From contig NZ_JAKRET010000011.1 of the NCBI RefSeq assembly GCF_022664395.1, positions 62,001 through 126,000 of the forward strand: a DNA stretch of 64,000 bases, in the 5' to 3' direction. The position numbers and the translations under genes were made by a program. Under the pieces are notes generated by a model, which had not been told where the DNA came from, made no database searches, and worked only from the letters and a program-made list of their open reading frames with translations. This DNA is from Sphingomonas lacusdianchii. Lineage in GTDB: Bacteria; Pseudomonadota; Alphaproteobacteria; Sphingomonadales; Sphingomonadaceae. How positions within the stretch are numbered: the first letter of the stretch is position 1; the number at the start of each line of letters is the position of its first letter. Shown piece by piece: positions 1 through 9,330 of this stretch.

Positions 1-90
1 GGATGAAGACGCTCGGTCAGAGCGACGGCCCCGCCCAAGCCGCTGCGCGACGATTCCGTCGTGACGGCAGTTTCTGAGGAGGATCTGGTC

Positions 91-762
91 ATGGATCCGA
101 ACAGCAACAACACGAGACCAGCACCGAGCGGGCCAAGCATGGCCTTGACCATCCTCGTGTTCGTGATCGTGCTTAGATCAGCGTCGTGGATGATCGGTGT
201 CGTGATCGATGGCGAACCTCTTTCCGAGGGCAATTCGTCGCTGCCGTTCGAGCAGCTTTACCGGATCGTCGACACCATACAGGGGCCTATTGGGGACGCC
301 TTGTGCTTTGTTGGGATCACCGTTGCCGTAATGGCCTATATTACAGGCAATTTCGGCGCCGAGTTCAGGAGCTCAACCACCGCTGAGGGTGAGAAGCCCA
401 AGCGTATCCCGACGTTGCCGATGAGTGAGGCTGCGCGAGCAGCCGAAGCGCGCTTCAACGCATTGAGCGCTCAGTTCCGGTCGATGCCCGAGAATATGGT
501 GTTGCCCGAGGCCAGCATCGAGTTCGAGCGAATCCAAGAGAAACACGTTCCCGACGTCCGGCTCGCTCACCGGGAGGCTCGTTCGACGGTATCACCAACG
601 TCCGAGAAAGCCGATGCGTTGGATGAGGACTACGCCGGCATGCTTGGTCGGATCAGTGACTCCGTTCAACGTCTGATCGAAGGTTGCGAGGCCTTGGGCC
701 GGGAGCGACTTGAGGTACAGGCTCGCTTCATCGAGGCTCGACACCCCGGCGACGATCGCTAG
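91..762 (+). CDS. Hypothetical membrane-anchored protein
   Basis: A 223-residue protein of no family I recognise. The N-terminal third has two hydrophobic stretches, roughly residues 16-35 and 70-90, separated by a short polar loop. The rest is hydrophilic and Glu/Arg-rich, probably helical and cytoplasmic. I chose ATG 91 because a strong GAGGAGG ribosome site at 76-82 lies 8 bases upstream; an in-frame GTG at 61 has no such site. Neighbouring genes downstream are also small membrane proteins. Function unknown. Confidence 0.7.
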   Translation: MDPNSNNTRPAPSGPSMALTILVFVIVLRSASWMIGVVIDGEPLSEGNSSLPFEQLYRIVDTIQGPIGDALCFVGITVAVMAYITGNFGAEFRSSTTAEGEKPKRIPTLPMSEAARAAEARFNALSAQFRSMPENMVLPEASIEFERIQEKHVPDVRLAHREARSTVSPTSEKADALDEDYAGMLGRISDSVQRLIEGCEALGRERLEVQARFIEARHPGDDR

Positions 763-859
763 AAAGTCAGCATCTGTTCTGGCAATCGATCGACAGCTCG
801 ATCGGTTGTCATGACCGGTGCGCGGGCTTCTCACGGTGCGCCAGCGGATAGGAGCAGTT

Positions 860-1147
860 ATGCCCCCTATGTACCTTGGCAACGTCGCCTGGATGACATT
901 GATAGTCTGTTTCCTATGGACCTTCGCCATGGCGTATTTCGTGTTCTGTCACGAGCTGCCGGCGACCAGCGCGATCCACGTACTCGCGCCTACGTTCGGC
1001 GCACTGGCTTTCGCCGTCATGTCGATAATCCTTGATGACGGCGGATTGTTGAAGGCCCTGACCGCGCAGATCATCGCCATTTCGCTGATGATGGCAGCGG
1101 GAAAGGGGCAGCAACGAGCCTATGCCGAGCATCGCAATCGCAGATGA
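860..1147 (+). CDS. Small hypothetical membrane protein
   Basis: A 95-residue protein that is almost entirely hydrophobic, with about three predicted membrane segments and a charged Arg/Gln-rich C-terminal tail. ATG 860 is favoured over an upstream in-frame start at 818 because a GGAG site lies just before it. It lies between two other small membrane-protein genes on the same strand. No family recognised. Confidence 0.65.
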   Translation: MPPMYLGNVAWMTLIVCFLWTFAMAYFVFCHELPATSAIHVLAPTFGALAFAVMSIILDDGGLLKALTAQIIAISLMMAAGKGQQRAYAEHRNRR

Positions 1148-1189
1148 CCGCTCTAGCGGTGACAGACGAGGCACGATAGACTGAGTCCT

Positions 1190-1456
1190 ATGTTCGCGTC
1201 AGCAGAATCCATGATCTGGGGCTGCCTGCCTGTCCTGCTTGCCGGCGCAGCTATACTTCCCTTGAGCGCACAAGCCGGAAAGTCGATCAAGAACCTCCTG
1301 CTATTCTTCCTCGGCACGAACGTGGCGGCGCTCGCGCTGTATGCCGCGTACCAAGGGCCGGTGACGTGGTGGTTGGCGTCAGGAAGCTCATTCCTGATCG
1401 GCATGGCGGGGATCGCCGCCTTTGTAGCGGGACGGGCCGACCCGAGCCAAAGTTAA
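1190..1456 (+). CDS. Small hypothetical membrane protein
   Basis: An 88-residue, mainly hydrophobic protein with about three membrane segments joined by short basic loops. It follows another small membrane protein in the same direction. The ribosome site is weak, so the start is less certain. A purine-rich GAGGGGGAGGGG tract begins directly after its stop. Function unknown. Confidence 0.6.
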   Translation: MFASAESMIWGCLPVLLAGAAILPLSAQAGKSIKNLLLFFLGTNVAALALYAAYQGPVTWWLASGSSFLIGMAGIAAFVAGRADPSQS

Positions 1457-1502
1457 GAGGGGGAGGGGCTGTTGATCCGGGTGGATCAACGGAGAACCTC
1501 TC

Positions 1503-2003
1503 ATGACCAACATCATCGACCTGGGCGGAGCGCCCGCCAACGAGGACTGCGCCCAGCTTGGGCAGACGCCGGACTTCGATACCGTCAACGCCCACGAGGT
1601 CTTCGCCTATAAACTGGCGATCATCGCGCGGTTCGGGGAGCCTCCCGCGGGTTGCCGCCTGAAGCCTCTCGCCAACCGCCACGATTTCGGGACCTATCGC
1701 ACGCTCTCCCTCCGCATCGACGATGAGGACGACGAACAGGTAGGGGCCTATGTCGACCTGGTCGAGAACGGCCTTGGCAGCTGGCTGGAGGCCGGATTTT
1801 CGCCGCCCATCAGCTATAAGGGCAGCGTTGCCACGATCCACCAGCTCGACGTTACCGAGCTGCTGATCGGCGCCTTGCAGACGACACGCCCAGATCCTGA
1901 CGGGACATTCCCGATCCCGGATTTCGAGGTGCTCCACACAAATCTCGCGTCAGCCTTCCCGGAGGAAGCTGCGCTCGCCCGAGCCCGTTGGGCGGCAGCT
2001 TGA
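1503..2003 (+). CDS. Hypothetical cytoplasmic protein
   Basis: A 166-residue soluble acidic protein with no membrane segment and no motif I can assign. The start is well supported by a GGAG site at 1491-1494, 8 bases from ATG 1503. It opens a run of plus-strand genes that continues to about 8.2 kb with short spacing, so it is probably co-transcribed with the next two large hypothetical genes. Its leader resembles that of the methyltransferase gene at 9331: both carry a purine tract followed by GGCTGTTG. Confidence 0.75.
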   Translation: MTNIIDLGGAPANEDCAQLGQTPDFDTVNAHEVFAYKLAIIARFGEPPAGCRLKPLANRHDFGTYRTLSLRIDDEDDEQVGAYVDLVENGLGSWLEAGFSPPISYKGSVATIHQLDVTELLIGALQTTRPDPDGTFPIPDFEVLHTNLASAFPEEAALARARWAAA

Positions 2004-2046
2004 GCCAATCCGTCGCGCCTGCGGGCGCCACGACACGGAGGGTGTC

Positions 2047-3366
2047 ATGATCGTCGACGATTTCAATTCAGCGGATCCGCGCACATGGTTGGCGCGCGGT
2101 CGAACGCCGGAGCAGGCCGAGGCGCTCGCTGCATCGTGGCGGGACTTTCCGGATCTCCCCCACGATGCACCCCTTGCCGACCGCCAGGCTCGCAGCCGTG
2201 CACGCGTGATCGCCACCAGACCCATCTTCGAGGCGATGCGCGTGCAAGCCGAGGCCGAGCGCCAGGCGAGAAACTTCGCCTTCCTCGAGAACCAGGCGCG
2301 CGAGGGCAAGGTGAACGATCGCGATCTCGCCATTCTGCGCGGTCGCGACGATCATGGCTACGACTGGGACGTCGCCAACCGCTACGCTGACGGTTGGTAT
2401 GCGGCCCATGTCGGATGGCCGCACAGCTATCCCGACGGCATCCCGAGCGAGGTGCCCCTGCAGGTCCGCCGCGCGGCCTACGATCAAGGCTTCACCGATG
2501 GTGGTGGCGATCGGACCGACCTGTTCGACGCAGCGCGACGGACCAACCTCGCCCAGCTGCGTCAAAGCAACATGCCGCCTCCAGCGTTGCCGGTCGCTAC
2601 CGCACGCCCGCTACCGAGCAGCTGGCCGAAACCAGGCGACGAAGCCCGGCCCGCCCGTTGGTCGCGCCGCCTCATCATTCTGAGCGACGAGGATGTGTCT
2701 CTCGAGGCGCCCGAGCGCGCCAAATGGGACTTCCTGCGGATCATCCGTGAGCGACAAGGCGCAGACGAGATGGCGATCGTCATCCTTAGCAACGACGGCT
2801 TTGCCACGATCGAGCGCTTCCTGCCTCAGGCAATGCGACACGGTCGACGGCAGGTCAGCCACGCTGATGCGGCCGCCCAGCTCCGAGCGGCGATTATGGG
2901 CCGGAATATAGAAGACGTCCTGGTCGCTTTGCAGGGGGATGACCTGCACCTCCTCGAGGCTGTTGCCGGAGCCCTGCCGCTCTGCCGAACCATGGAGCGG
3001 ACACGAAACACCAAGCTGCAGCAGCGCGCTCACCTACGGGCGTGGCTGGATCGCGGTTACGGCTCGGACGAGAACATGGCCGCAGGGCACATCCGCTGGG
3101 GCAAGCTGATCCATGGCCTGACGGGCAAGCTCGGCGAGTTCACCGCTCGGCATATCGGCGCGGCACCCGGCCGAGGGCATCTGATCCGGGTCTATGTCGG
3201 CGATGATCGGCCTGCGACCGGCTATGCCGGCGCGGACGGGGTCCAGCTGCCCCATGACGTCGTCGTCTCGAGCAAGGCTAAGCTGCGCTCTGAGATGGCG
3301 GCAACGCTCCGGCGCTTCGGTGCAGCAACGCCGCTGATGGCGCTGTCGGGGCGCGACGCCGGATAG
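2047..3366 (+). CDS. Large hypothetical protein
   Basis: A 439-residue soluble protein. Residues 1-100 are charged and probably helical. A proline-rich linker lies near residues 175-200, followed by a mixed alpha/beta half with repeated basic segments. I recognise no catalytic motif. The start has a GGAGGG site just upstream. It stands between two other large genes of unknown function in the same direction, with 43 bases before it and 84 after it. Confidence 0.75.
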   Translation: MIVDDFNSADPRTWLARGRTPEQAEALAASWRDFPDLPHDAPLADRQARSRARVIATRPIFEAMRVQAEAERQARNFAFLENQAREGKVNDRDLAILRGRDDHGYDWDVANRYADGWYAAHVGWPHSYPDGIPSEVPLQVRRAAYDQGFTDGGGDRTDLFDAARRTNLAQLRQSNMPPPALPVATARPLPSSWPKPGDEARPARWSRRLIILSDEDVSLEAPERAKWDFLRIIRERQGADEMAIVILSNDGFATIERFLPQAMRHGRRQVSHADAAAQLRAAIMGRNIEDVLVALQGDDLHLLEAVAGALPLCRTMERTRNTKLQQRAHLRAWLDRGYGSDENMAAGHIRWGKLIHGLTGKLGEFTARHIGAAPGRGHLIRVYVGDDRPATGYAGADGVQLPHDVVVSSKAKLRSEMAATLRRFGAATPLMALSGRDAG

Positions 3367-3450
3367 CCAGAGCGTCCAGGCAGCCCAAGGCCATGGAGGG
3401 GAGGGGGCGGGGAAGCGCGCACCGGAATCAGCCGGTCAGGAGCAACTCCC

Positions 3451-4767
3451 TTGTCCGACCCCCAGCATCCCCCTTCGCACCATCTGATGCGTCCCGTCCT
3501 ATGGTCGTTCGGCGAAGGCCCGACCTTCCCTGGCTATACCGACGATACGACATGGAACGGCTTCCTCAACGTGTCCGTGGGTATCGGCATTTGGCCCTAC
3601 GTGCTGCGCGAGCTGATCGCAGGCGCCGATGGCGACGCCGAGCGCATCGCCGAATATCGGGGTATGGCCACCGACAGCAGCATGGTCTCGATAAGTCACG
3701 GCTACACGACCAGCGCCGTCGACGCGAAATGGCCGTGGCTCTTCCCTGACTACCCGCTCGCAACCATGATGCCGATCCCGGCGACGTGGTCGGAGATGAG
3801 CTGGCGGCATGAGGCAGCGCCGAGTTTCGGCCCATGCGTCGGCCCGATGGGCGAGGCTGCTCAGATATGGATCGACTACGCGGATCCAGCGAAGCGTGAC
3901 GTTCCCGAAAGTTCGAGGTTCACCTTCAGCCGGCGCGACGCAGTCGGCGAGCTGACCGTGATCTACGCGGGCGACGACTACGACGCTGTGCTGACACACG
4001 CGTCGATCGAGGCGCTTGCCTGCAGCCTCTCCAAGCGGGTCGCCTATGAGATGACCGCAGAGGAATGGCAGGAGACGAGGCTGCGGAATCGGACCACGCC
4101 GGACAATGTCTGCGCGTCGCACGATTTCATGGACACCAACATCCTCATGCTTGAGGCATGGGAGGCGGAACGCGGTAATGCTCTGCTCCCGGGTGGCGAG
4201 CGGGAGCGCTTCGAGGACGACCTCGAGCGGGTAAATGCTGCGTGGGACATCGCCACCCGCTGCTACCTCACTGCGTCCGAGGAGGGCGCACGCTTCGACG
4301 CTTGGCGCCTGACGGGGCGCGCAGTCGACGGCCTTCGTGCCGCGGGCATGGACCTGGCACATGACGACGATGGCGACACGCCGGGGAGGATTTACGGGCC
4401 GGGTTTCATGGAGCGGGATCTGCGGCAGTGGGTCGTGAACGTGAGCAACACGAGCCACGCTTTCGACACGCTGTTCGACGCCGAGGCACACCTCTGGAGC
4501 GTGTTCGCCTCCGGCGAGGCAAAGGAAGCTCGGCCGTTGGCGGTCACAGCCGCGCCGATCCGTCCTGTTTCACCGCCCCGTGAGATCGCCTTCTCCGAGC
4601 AGGAGGTCACCGTGACGGCCGATGCGATCGAGCGTCGCCTCGAGGTCCTGAGACAACGCGCCGCGACCACCGCCGAGGCGTCATCCGAGGGTCTATTCCT
4701 CGCAGAGAGCATCCGGCAGCTGGCAGGCGCACGAGACAAGCTGCGCGCGGCGACCCAGCGGCCGTGA
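3451..4767 (+). CDS. Large hypothetical protein, TTG start
   Basis: A 438-residue soluble protein with no recognised domain. The C-terminal 80 residues look helical and charged. The start is TTG 3451, supported by a CAGGAG site about 8 bases upstream; no good ATG or GTG competes. A long purine-rich tract (3395-3412) lies ahead of it. It precedes the GHKL ATPase gene in the same direction, so the two may belong to one transcription unit. Confidence 0.7.
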   Translation: MSDPQHPPSHHLMRPVLWSFGEGPTFPGYTDDTTWNGFLNVSVGIGIWPYVLRELIAGADGDAERIAEYRGMATDSSMVSISHGYTTSAVDAKWPWLFPDYPLATMMPIPATWSEMSWRHEAAPSFGPCVGPMGEAAQIWIDYADPAKRDVPESSRFTFSRRDAVGELTVIYAGDDYDAVLTHASIEALACSLSKRVAYEMTAEEWQETRLRNRTTPDNVCASHDFMDTNILMLEAWEAERGNALLPGGERERFEDDLERVNAAWDIATRCYLTASEEGARFDAWRLTGRAVDGLRAAGMDLAHDDDGDTPGRIYGPGFMERDLRQWVVNVSNTSHAFDTLFDAEAHLWSVFASGEAKEARPLAVTAAPIRPVSPPREIAFSEQEVTVTADAIERRLEVLRQRAATTAEASSEGLFLAESIRQLAGARDKLRAATQRP

Positions 4768-4875
4768 GCGGTCCGCCTCTGCGGCGCATCCCGGCGCCGC
4801 AGGGGCGAAAAAGGGGAGAGGGAGGGTGATGGCGGATGCGGGGAATTGCCCTCGCACGGCTCCGAAGGATCCGCC

Positions 4876-6543
4876 ATGCTTCCCGCCACGATCTCCACCA
4901 GTGTCGCGCCCGAGACCATCAACAAGGTCACCCGGCTGTTCAACGGCTCGGTCAGCGACATCCTGCATGAGCTGCTGCAGAACGCGCGCCGAGCCGGCGC
5001 GAGCACGGTCGCAGTGTCCACGATCGGCCGCGCCGGCGACCGTCTCCTGCACATCGTCGACGACGGTCACGGCATTGCCGACCCGGCCAGCATTGTTACG
5101 CTGGGCCGCTCCGGGTGGAGTGACACGATCGCTCGCCGCGAGGATCCCGCCGGCATGGGCGTCTTCAGTCTTGCCGGTAGGGACGTCATCATCCGTTCGT
5201 GGTCCCAGGCGGCCCATCAAGGCTGGTGCGCCCACATCCCGGCATCAGCGTGGGAAAGCAGCCGGCCGATCGCGATCTCACCGGATCCGATCGGGCGAGG
5301 AACCGCAATCAGCATCCGCATGGACTCCGCGTGGGAGGACGAGGTCCTGCCGGCGCTGAGCCATGTTGCGCGTCACTATCCTCTGCCCGTGACCTTCGAC
5401 GGCGGAAGCGTCGAGCAGACGCCGTGGCTGGACGATGCCATTTACGAGGAGCGCTGGAACGGGTGCCGCATCGGCGTGGTGAAGGAGCATCACCGCCGGG
5501 GAGGCGCGGCTCGCCTCAATTTCCATGGTCTGACGATCCCGTGCCCGATGCCGGTCGTGCAGCAGGTCGGCCGCGGCGAGGAATGGACAGTGCTAGTCGA
5601 TATCATCGACTGCCCCGCGATCCAGCTGGTGCTCCCAGCTCGCAAAGAGGTTGTCCAGAACGAGGCAGTGACGGCCCTGCGCGAGGCCGCGAGCAAGGCG
5701 ATATATGGTGCCATTGCATCAGAGGGCGCGCATCGGCTTTCGTATAAGGACTGGCTGGAAGCCCGACGGCTCGGCGTCGCGCTGCCCGAGGCCGAATGTC
5801 GTCTCCATGGTTGGTGCGCTCCGCATGCCGCGGCGGGCGAAAGCTATATGTCCGGCAGCAGCTTCAACGACGGCACGATGATAATCATGCCGGACGTGGC
5901 CGCCATCGTGGCGCAGCCTGCCGAGCTGGCGATCCAGCATCATAAGCCATTCGCTGGTCCGCTTGTGTTCGGGGAGCCCGCGTTCGCCGGCTATCGCTGG
6001 TACGACGGGCTCGCGCGCGTTCAGACGCTCGGTTTCACCGTCGAGCAGGAGGGGCGCACCTTCCACATCACCGACGAAGAGGGAGCACCTTCGGACGTCG
6101 ACAACGGCTATGTCGAGCAGCTGACGCTCGAAGCCACGGTCGCACACGGCGGTCTGGACACAAAGGTCACCTGCAGCGCCGATGTCGCCTTTGCTCCGGA
6201 TTTCGACCTTTCGACCGAGGTCGACGATGTTGTGATCTTCGTCCGACGCGGGGCAGAGCTGCCGGCAAGGGACGTGATCTCGCTTCTTCAACGTGCGGCC
6301 TTCGACCCGAACTCCGACATTTGCGCGGACAGCTATGAAACCCAGGAGGAACGGTTCCGGCGCGACGCCAGCGACCGGGTTCTGGCTTTGCTTGAAGGAA
6401 CGGATGCTGCCCTCGAGGCACACATTCGCGCGCTCTTCCGCGACTACCCGGTCGATGTGCCAACGGATCGCTCGGTGACGGTCACCATGACCTCGGCGGG
6501 CGTGTCAGTCACGATCGCCGAGCGCCACCCGGAGGTCGGGTGA
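4876..6543 (+). CDS. GHKL-type ATPase domain protein
   Basis: A 555-residue protein with an N-terminal HATPase fold of the Hsp90/histidine-kinase/MutL type. The N box includes E32 and N36 (HELLQNARRAGA). The G1 box is DDGHGI around residues 62-67, and a G2-like GMGVFSLAG follows near residue 95. There is no dimerisation/phosphoacceptor histidine or receiver, so it is not an ordinary sensor kinase. The remaining 400 residues are unassigned. ATG 4876 is preferred over TTG 4846 because GAAGGA lies 6 bases ahead. The PAPS-reductase-like gene starts one base after its stop, which implies tight coupling. ATP-driven conformational switching is likely; the substrate is unknown. Confidence 0.85.
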   Translation: MLPATISTSVAPETINKVTRLFNGSVSDILHELLQNARRAGASTVAVSTIGRAGDRLLHIVDDGHGIADPASIVTLGRSGWSDTIARREDPAGMGVFSLAGRDVIIRSWSQAAHQGWCAHIPASAWESSRPIAISPDPIGRGTAISIRMDSAWEDEVLPALSHVARHYPLPVTFDGGSVEQTPWLDDAIYEERWNGCRIGVVKEHHRRGGAARLNFHGLTIPCPMPVVQQVGRGEEWTVLVDIIDCPAIQLVLPARKEVVQNEAVTALREAASKAIYGAIASEGAHRLSYKDWLEARRLGVALPEAECRLHGWCAPHAAAGESYMSGSSFNDGTMIIMPDVAAIVAQPAELAIQHHKPFAGPLVFGEPAFAGYRWYDGLARVQTLGFTVEQEGRTFHITDEEGAPSDVDNGYVEQLTLEATVAHGGLDTKVTCSADVAFAPDFDLSTEVDDVVIFVRRGAELPARDVISLLQRAAFDPNSDICADSYETQEERFRRDASDRVLALLEGTDAALEAHIRALFRDYPVDVPTDRSVTVTMTSAGVSVTIAERHPEVG

Positions 6544-6544
6544 C

Positions 6545-7471
6545 ATGGACATGCCCCCGCCACCCGTCGTCTTGGCCTACGGCATCGGGGTCGACAGCAC
6601 CGCCCTGCTGGTTGAGCTCGTGGCGCGAGGCCAGGCACCGGACCTCGTTCTGAGCGCCGATACCGGCGTCGAGAAGCCGGCGACATACGCCTATCTCGAC
6701 GTAATCCGTCCCTGGATGGACGGGCATGGCATCAGGCACGAACTGGTCTCGTACACCCCCAAACGGTTCAAACACTGGCCGCCCTATTACGGCCTGCTGG
6801 AGATGTGCCTCACCAACGCCACCCTGCCGAGCAAGAGCCTGGGCGGATCGAGCTGCAGCCTCAAATACAAGAAGGCGCCGCAGGATGCCTTTCTCGCCAA
6901 CTGGCAACCGGCGATCGACGCCTGGAACCGCGGCCAACGCGTGACGCGCCTCATCGGCTATGACGCAGGCCCCCGCGACACGCTCCGGGCGAACCACGCG
7001 CTGTCGATCGAGGATCCGCTCTATGACTGTCAGTCGCCGCTGCGGGAATGGGGCTGGGACCGCGATGCCTGCGTCAGGCGGATCATCGCCGAAGGTCTTC
7101 CAGTACCCCCGAAATCGGCCTGTTGGATTTGCATCGCGAACAAGGCTGAGGAGATCCGCGACCTCCCCCGCTGGTGCCTACGGCTGATCGTCTTGGTCGA
7201 AGCTAGAGCGGCGCCGAGGCTCCACACCGTGGAGGGGCTATGGCGCCGCTCGACCAAAGCGCGCCCAGGCCGGATGACCGACTTCATTCGAGCGGAAGGG
7301 CTTCTCCCAAGCCGGGAAATCGACCGCATCTGGCGCGACGCGCCGCTCGACCTGATCCGGTTTCAAGACGTCGCCGCGCTCGTTCCCGTTGGCGAGCGCC
7401 CAACCATGCAGAGCTGGCTCGAGCGCTTCAACGCAGGGCTGTTCGCCCGACCAACGCCGCTCGCGGCCTGA
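6545..7471 (+). CDS. PAPS reductase-like (adenine nucleotide alpha hydrolase) protein
   Basis: A 308-residue member of the PP-loop/PAPS-reductase superfamily. The nucleotide-binding loop is AYGIGVDSTALL (residues 11-22), a variant of SGGxDS. Downstream cysteines occur in a CSLKYK motif near residue 99 and a CWIC pair near residue 198, similar to those seen in mobile-element PAPS-reductase-like proteins; DndC of the phosphorothioation systems belongs to the same broad superfamily. True assimilatory PAPS reductase is unlikely, given no sulfur-assimilation genes nearby. It starts one base after the GHKL ATPase gene. A role in nucleotide or nucleic-acid modification is possible but unproven. Confidence 0.8.
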   Translation: MDMPPPPVVLAYGIGVDSTALLVELVARGQAPDLVLSADTGVEKPATYAYLDVIRPWMDGHGIRHELVSYTPKRFKHWPPYYGLLEMCLTNATLPSKSLGGSSCSLKYKKAPQDAFLANWQPAIDAWNRGQRVTRLIGYDAGPRDTLRANHALSIEDPLYDCQSPLREWGWDRDACVRRIIAEGLPVPPKSACWICIANKAEEIRDLPRWCLRLIVLVEARAAPRLHTVEGLWRRSTKARPGRMTDFIRAEGLLPSREIDRIWRDAPLDLIRFQDVAALVPVGERPTMQSWLERFNAGLFARPTPLAA

Positions 7472-7489
7472 CCCCTGACGGAGGACACC

Positions 7490-7783
7490 ATGAACGACAA
7501 TCAGGATGCGCGGCCGATAGATCCGACGATCGAGCCGATGCTCGTTCTGTCGACCGCTCACATCACGCAGGAAACCTGCAACACCTTCCTGCCGACCTAT
7601 CCCGGCCCAGCCTGGGAGAAGGGCGAATACGGATGGTTCATCTACGTGCCGGAGGACGTCGACGAGACGCTCCCGGTCGACCTCGCAGCCTGCATGGCCC
7701 TCGCGCGCGCGAAATCCGCCTTCTGGATTATGCTCGATCGCGATGAGGCTCAGATCGACGGTCTCCCAGTCTTCGACTGGTGA
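7490..7783 (+). CDS. DUF5983-like small protein
   Basis: A 97-residue acidic protein. The segments LVLSTAHIT near residue 19 and YGWFIYVPE near residue 46 resemble what I recall of DUF5983 proteins found on plasmids; this match is from memory and unchecked. The start has a clear GGAGG site. It lies 18 bases after the PAPS-reductase-like gene, so it is probably in the same transcription unit. Function unknown. Confidence 0.65.
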   Translation: MNDNQDARPIDPTIEPMLVLSTAHITQETCNTFLPTYPGPAWEKGEYGWFIYVPEDVDETLPVDLAACMALARAKSAFWIMLDRDEAQIDGLPVFDW

Positions 7784-7844
7784 ATCTGGATCACGAACCC
7801 AACGCCGGGACTGCGCTCTGCGCGCGCCTATTCGGAGACCTCAG

Positions 7845-8198
7845 ATGGTCGATACGACCGACAGCAATATCGATACTATCGGCCGCCTCAACGATCGGTG
7901 CCGGCAAGGCCTTGATCGGACGGCTAAGGTGATGATGACCAGCGCCTGCCTCGCCACGTTCACCGAGGACGGGACGAGCGCACTCGCGGTTCAGATTGGC
8001 ATTGTCGATGCACTTCTTCGCTGCGCCTTCGATCCGCGCGATCGGGAGCGAAATCGCGGCGAGTTCGAGTTTCGCGGGCAGACGGTTTATTTCTCGATCG
8101 ACTATTACGATCTCGCCCGAGAGTACGGATCAGAAGACCCCGCCGATCCAGCCAAGACGCGCCGGGTCCTCATGATGATGTTGCGCGGCGACCTCTGA
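7845..8198 (+). CDS. DUF3768 family protein
   Basis: A 117-residue protein. The signature is the C-terminal half: an EFEFRGQTVYFSIDYYD segment followed by GSEDPADPAKTRRVL. This matches the conserved core of DUF3768, a small alphaproteobacterial family of unknown function typical of plasmids and islands. ATG 7845 follows a GGAG site; a longer in-frame reading from 7743 would overlap the previous gene and lacks similarity. It is the last plus-strand gene before a convergent protease gene. Confidence 0.75.
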   Translation: MVDTTDSNIDTIGRLNDRCRQGLDRTAKVMMTSACLATFTEDGTSALAVQIGIVDALLRCAFDPRDRERNRGEFEFRGQTVYFSIDYYDLAREYGSEDPADPAKTRRVLMMMLRGDL

Positions 8199-8238
8199 GG
8201 CGAACCCGGTGGACCGACCGAGGCGGGCAGTGACCATC

Positions 8239-8967
8239 TCAGGAGGCAAGGGTCGCATACCACATGCCGAATGCGTTGCTCGCGATGTGGACGATCAAGC
8301 CAGGAACGATGGAGCGCGATTGGACGGCGCATAGGCCGGTCCCCAGCCCGAGGCATAGCGATGCCACGAGGTTTGCTGGCTCGAAATGCAAGGTGACGAA
8401 CAACAGGGCCGAGGCGAGGACCGCCACCACGCGCCAGCCACGATCAACGAGTGTGCCGAGCAGATATCCGCGGTAAAGCACCTCCTCGACCATCGGCGCG
8501 ACCAGCACCGTCGCAACAAGCAGCGCAATGCCGGATGGCCCGGCCATTGATGCGACCAGTGCGCGGCCGACCTCGAGATTGCTCGACGCACCCGACTGCC
8601 AGACGGTGGCACCCTGCAAAGCCAATATGCCGAGCGGGATTTGCGCAACCGCAAGGCCGCCCAGCATGGTCACAAGGGTCGAACGATCCCAATCCGGTTT
8701 GACCATCAGAACAGCGCGAGCGCGGCCAACCTTGCGGATATCCATCGCCACCAGGCTGAGTATCACAACGGCACCAAGGGCGATCGTCGCGGCGGTGAGC
8801 GAGGCCGAGGCCGGATCTAAACCAAGCGCAGGGCCGACGAGATAGTGGATGATGGTGAGGGCCGCCTGATGCGCAATCAGCAGTGCCGCAACGACCCATA
8901 GGGACGGCCTTGAGGCGGATTGCGGGGTTTGCACGGCGAGTGCGGGAGCCGCGGCCATCTCGTTCAT
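8239..8967 (-). CDS. CPBP family intramembrane metalloprotease
   Basis: A 242-residue integral membrane protein with about seven hydrophobic segments. It carries the CPBP (CAAX protease / bacteriocin-processing) motifs: EEVLYRG (motif 1, the EExxxR glutamates), FVTLHF (motif 2, FxxxH) and HIASN (motif 3). These form the membrane-embedded active site of Rce1-type proteases. Such proteins act in peptide maturation or self-immunity. ATG 8967 has AAGGGG and AGG just upstream; GTG 8982 is an alternative. It is convergent with the DUF3768 gene and divergent from the small gene at 8997. Confidence 0.85.
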   Translation of the reverse strand: MNEMAAAPALAVQTPQSASRPSLWVVAALLIAHQAALTIIHYLVGPALGLDPASASLTAATIALGAVVILSLVAMDIRKVGRARAVLMVKPDWDRSTLVTMLGGLAVAQIPLGILALQGATVWQSGASSNLEVGRALVASMAGPSGIALLVATVLVAPMVEEVLYRGYLLGTLVDRGWRVVAVLASALLFVTLHFEPANLVASLCLGLGTGLCAVQSRSIVPGLIVHIASNAFGMWYATLAS

Positions 8968-8996
8968 CCTACACCCCTTCACGATAGGAGACCGCA

Positions 8997-9248
8997 GTGT
9001 CGGGCATTAAGTCTCAGCAGAACCATGTCCGTCAATGCCGTCCACGCGATCGGCGCTTCGACCTCGTGCAGCTTCTCGGCCCGGCGCCGGGCAATGCCGA
9101 ATGGGAGGCCGAGAAGGCGGGTTGGCGCAGCTTCGTGATGGGTAACGCCAATTCGGCCTATCGACGCGGCACGAAGCTGCGCCACGCATGGCAGCGAGGG
9201 TATGACGGTGCCTCGCGCAGCACCGATGCGGTCCGATTGATGCTGTAG
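8997..9248 (+). CDS. Small hypothetical basic protein, GTG start
   Basis: An 83-residue basic protein, rich in Arg and aromatic residues, with no membrane segment. The GTG start at 8997 is supported by ATAGGAG at 8984-8990. The C-terminal half (YRRGTKLRHAWQRGYDGA) vaguely resembles ribosome-modulation-factor-like repeats, but I would not assign it. It is divergent from the CPBP protease gene and is followed by a purine-rich tract and the methyltransferase gene. Confidence 0.6.
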   Translation: MSGIKSQQNHVRQCRPRDRRFDLVQLLGPAPGNAEWEAEKAGWRSFVMGNANSAYRRGTKLRHAWQRGYDGASRSTDAVRLML

Positions 9249-9330
9249 CCGATGCAGGCGTGTCGTCCGCGGCGTCAGGGAGGGAAGGGGGAGAGGGGCT
9301 GTTGGGTCATGTAGATCCGGGAGCCTCACA

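Noticed and set aside
3..77. Short open frame at the left window edge
   Set aside because: Only 24 codons ending at 77 are visible; it may be the tail of an upstream gene but nothing supports this.
4846..4875. TTG start for the GHKL ATPase gene
   Set aside because: The ATG at 4876 has a better ribosome site and the extra 10 residues add no family similarity.
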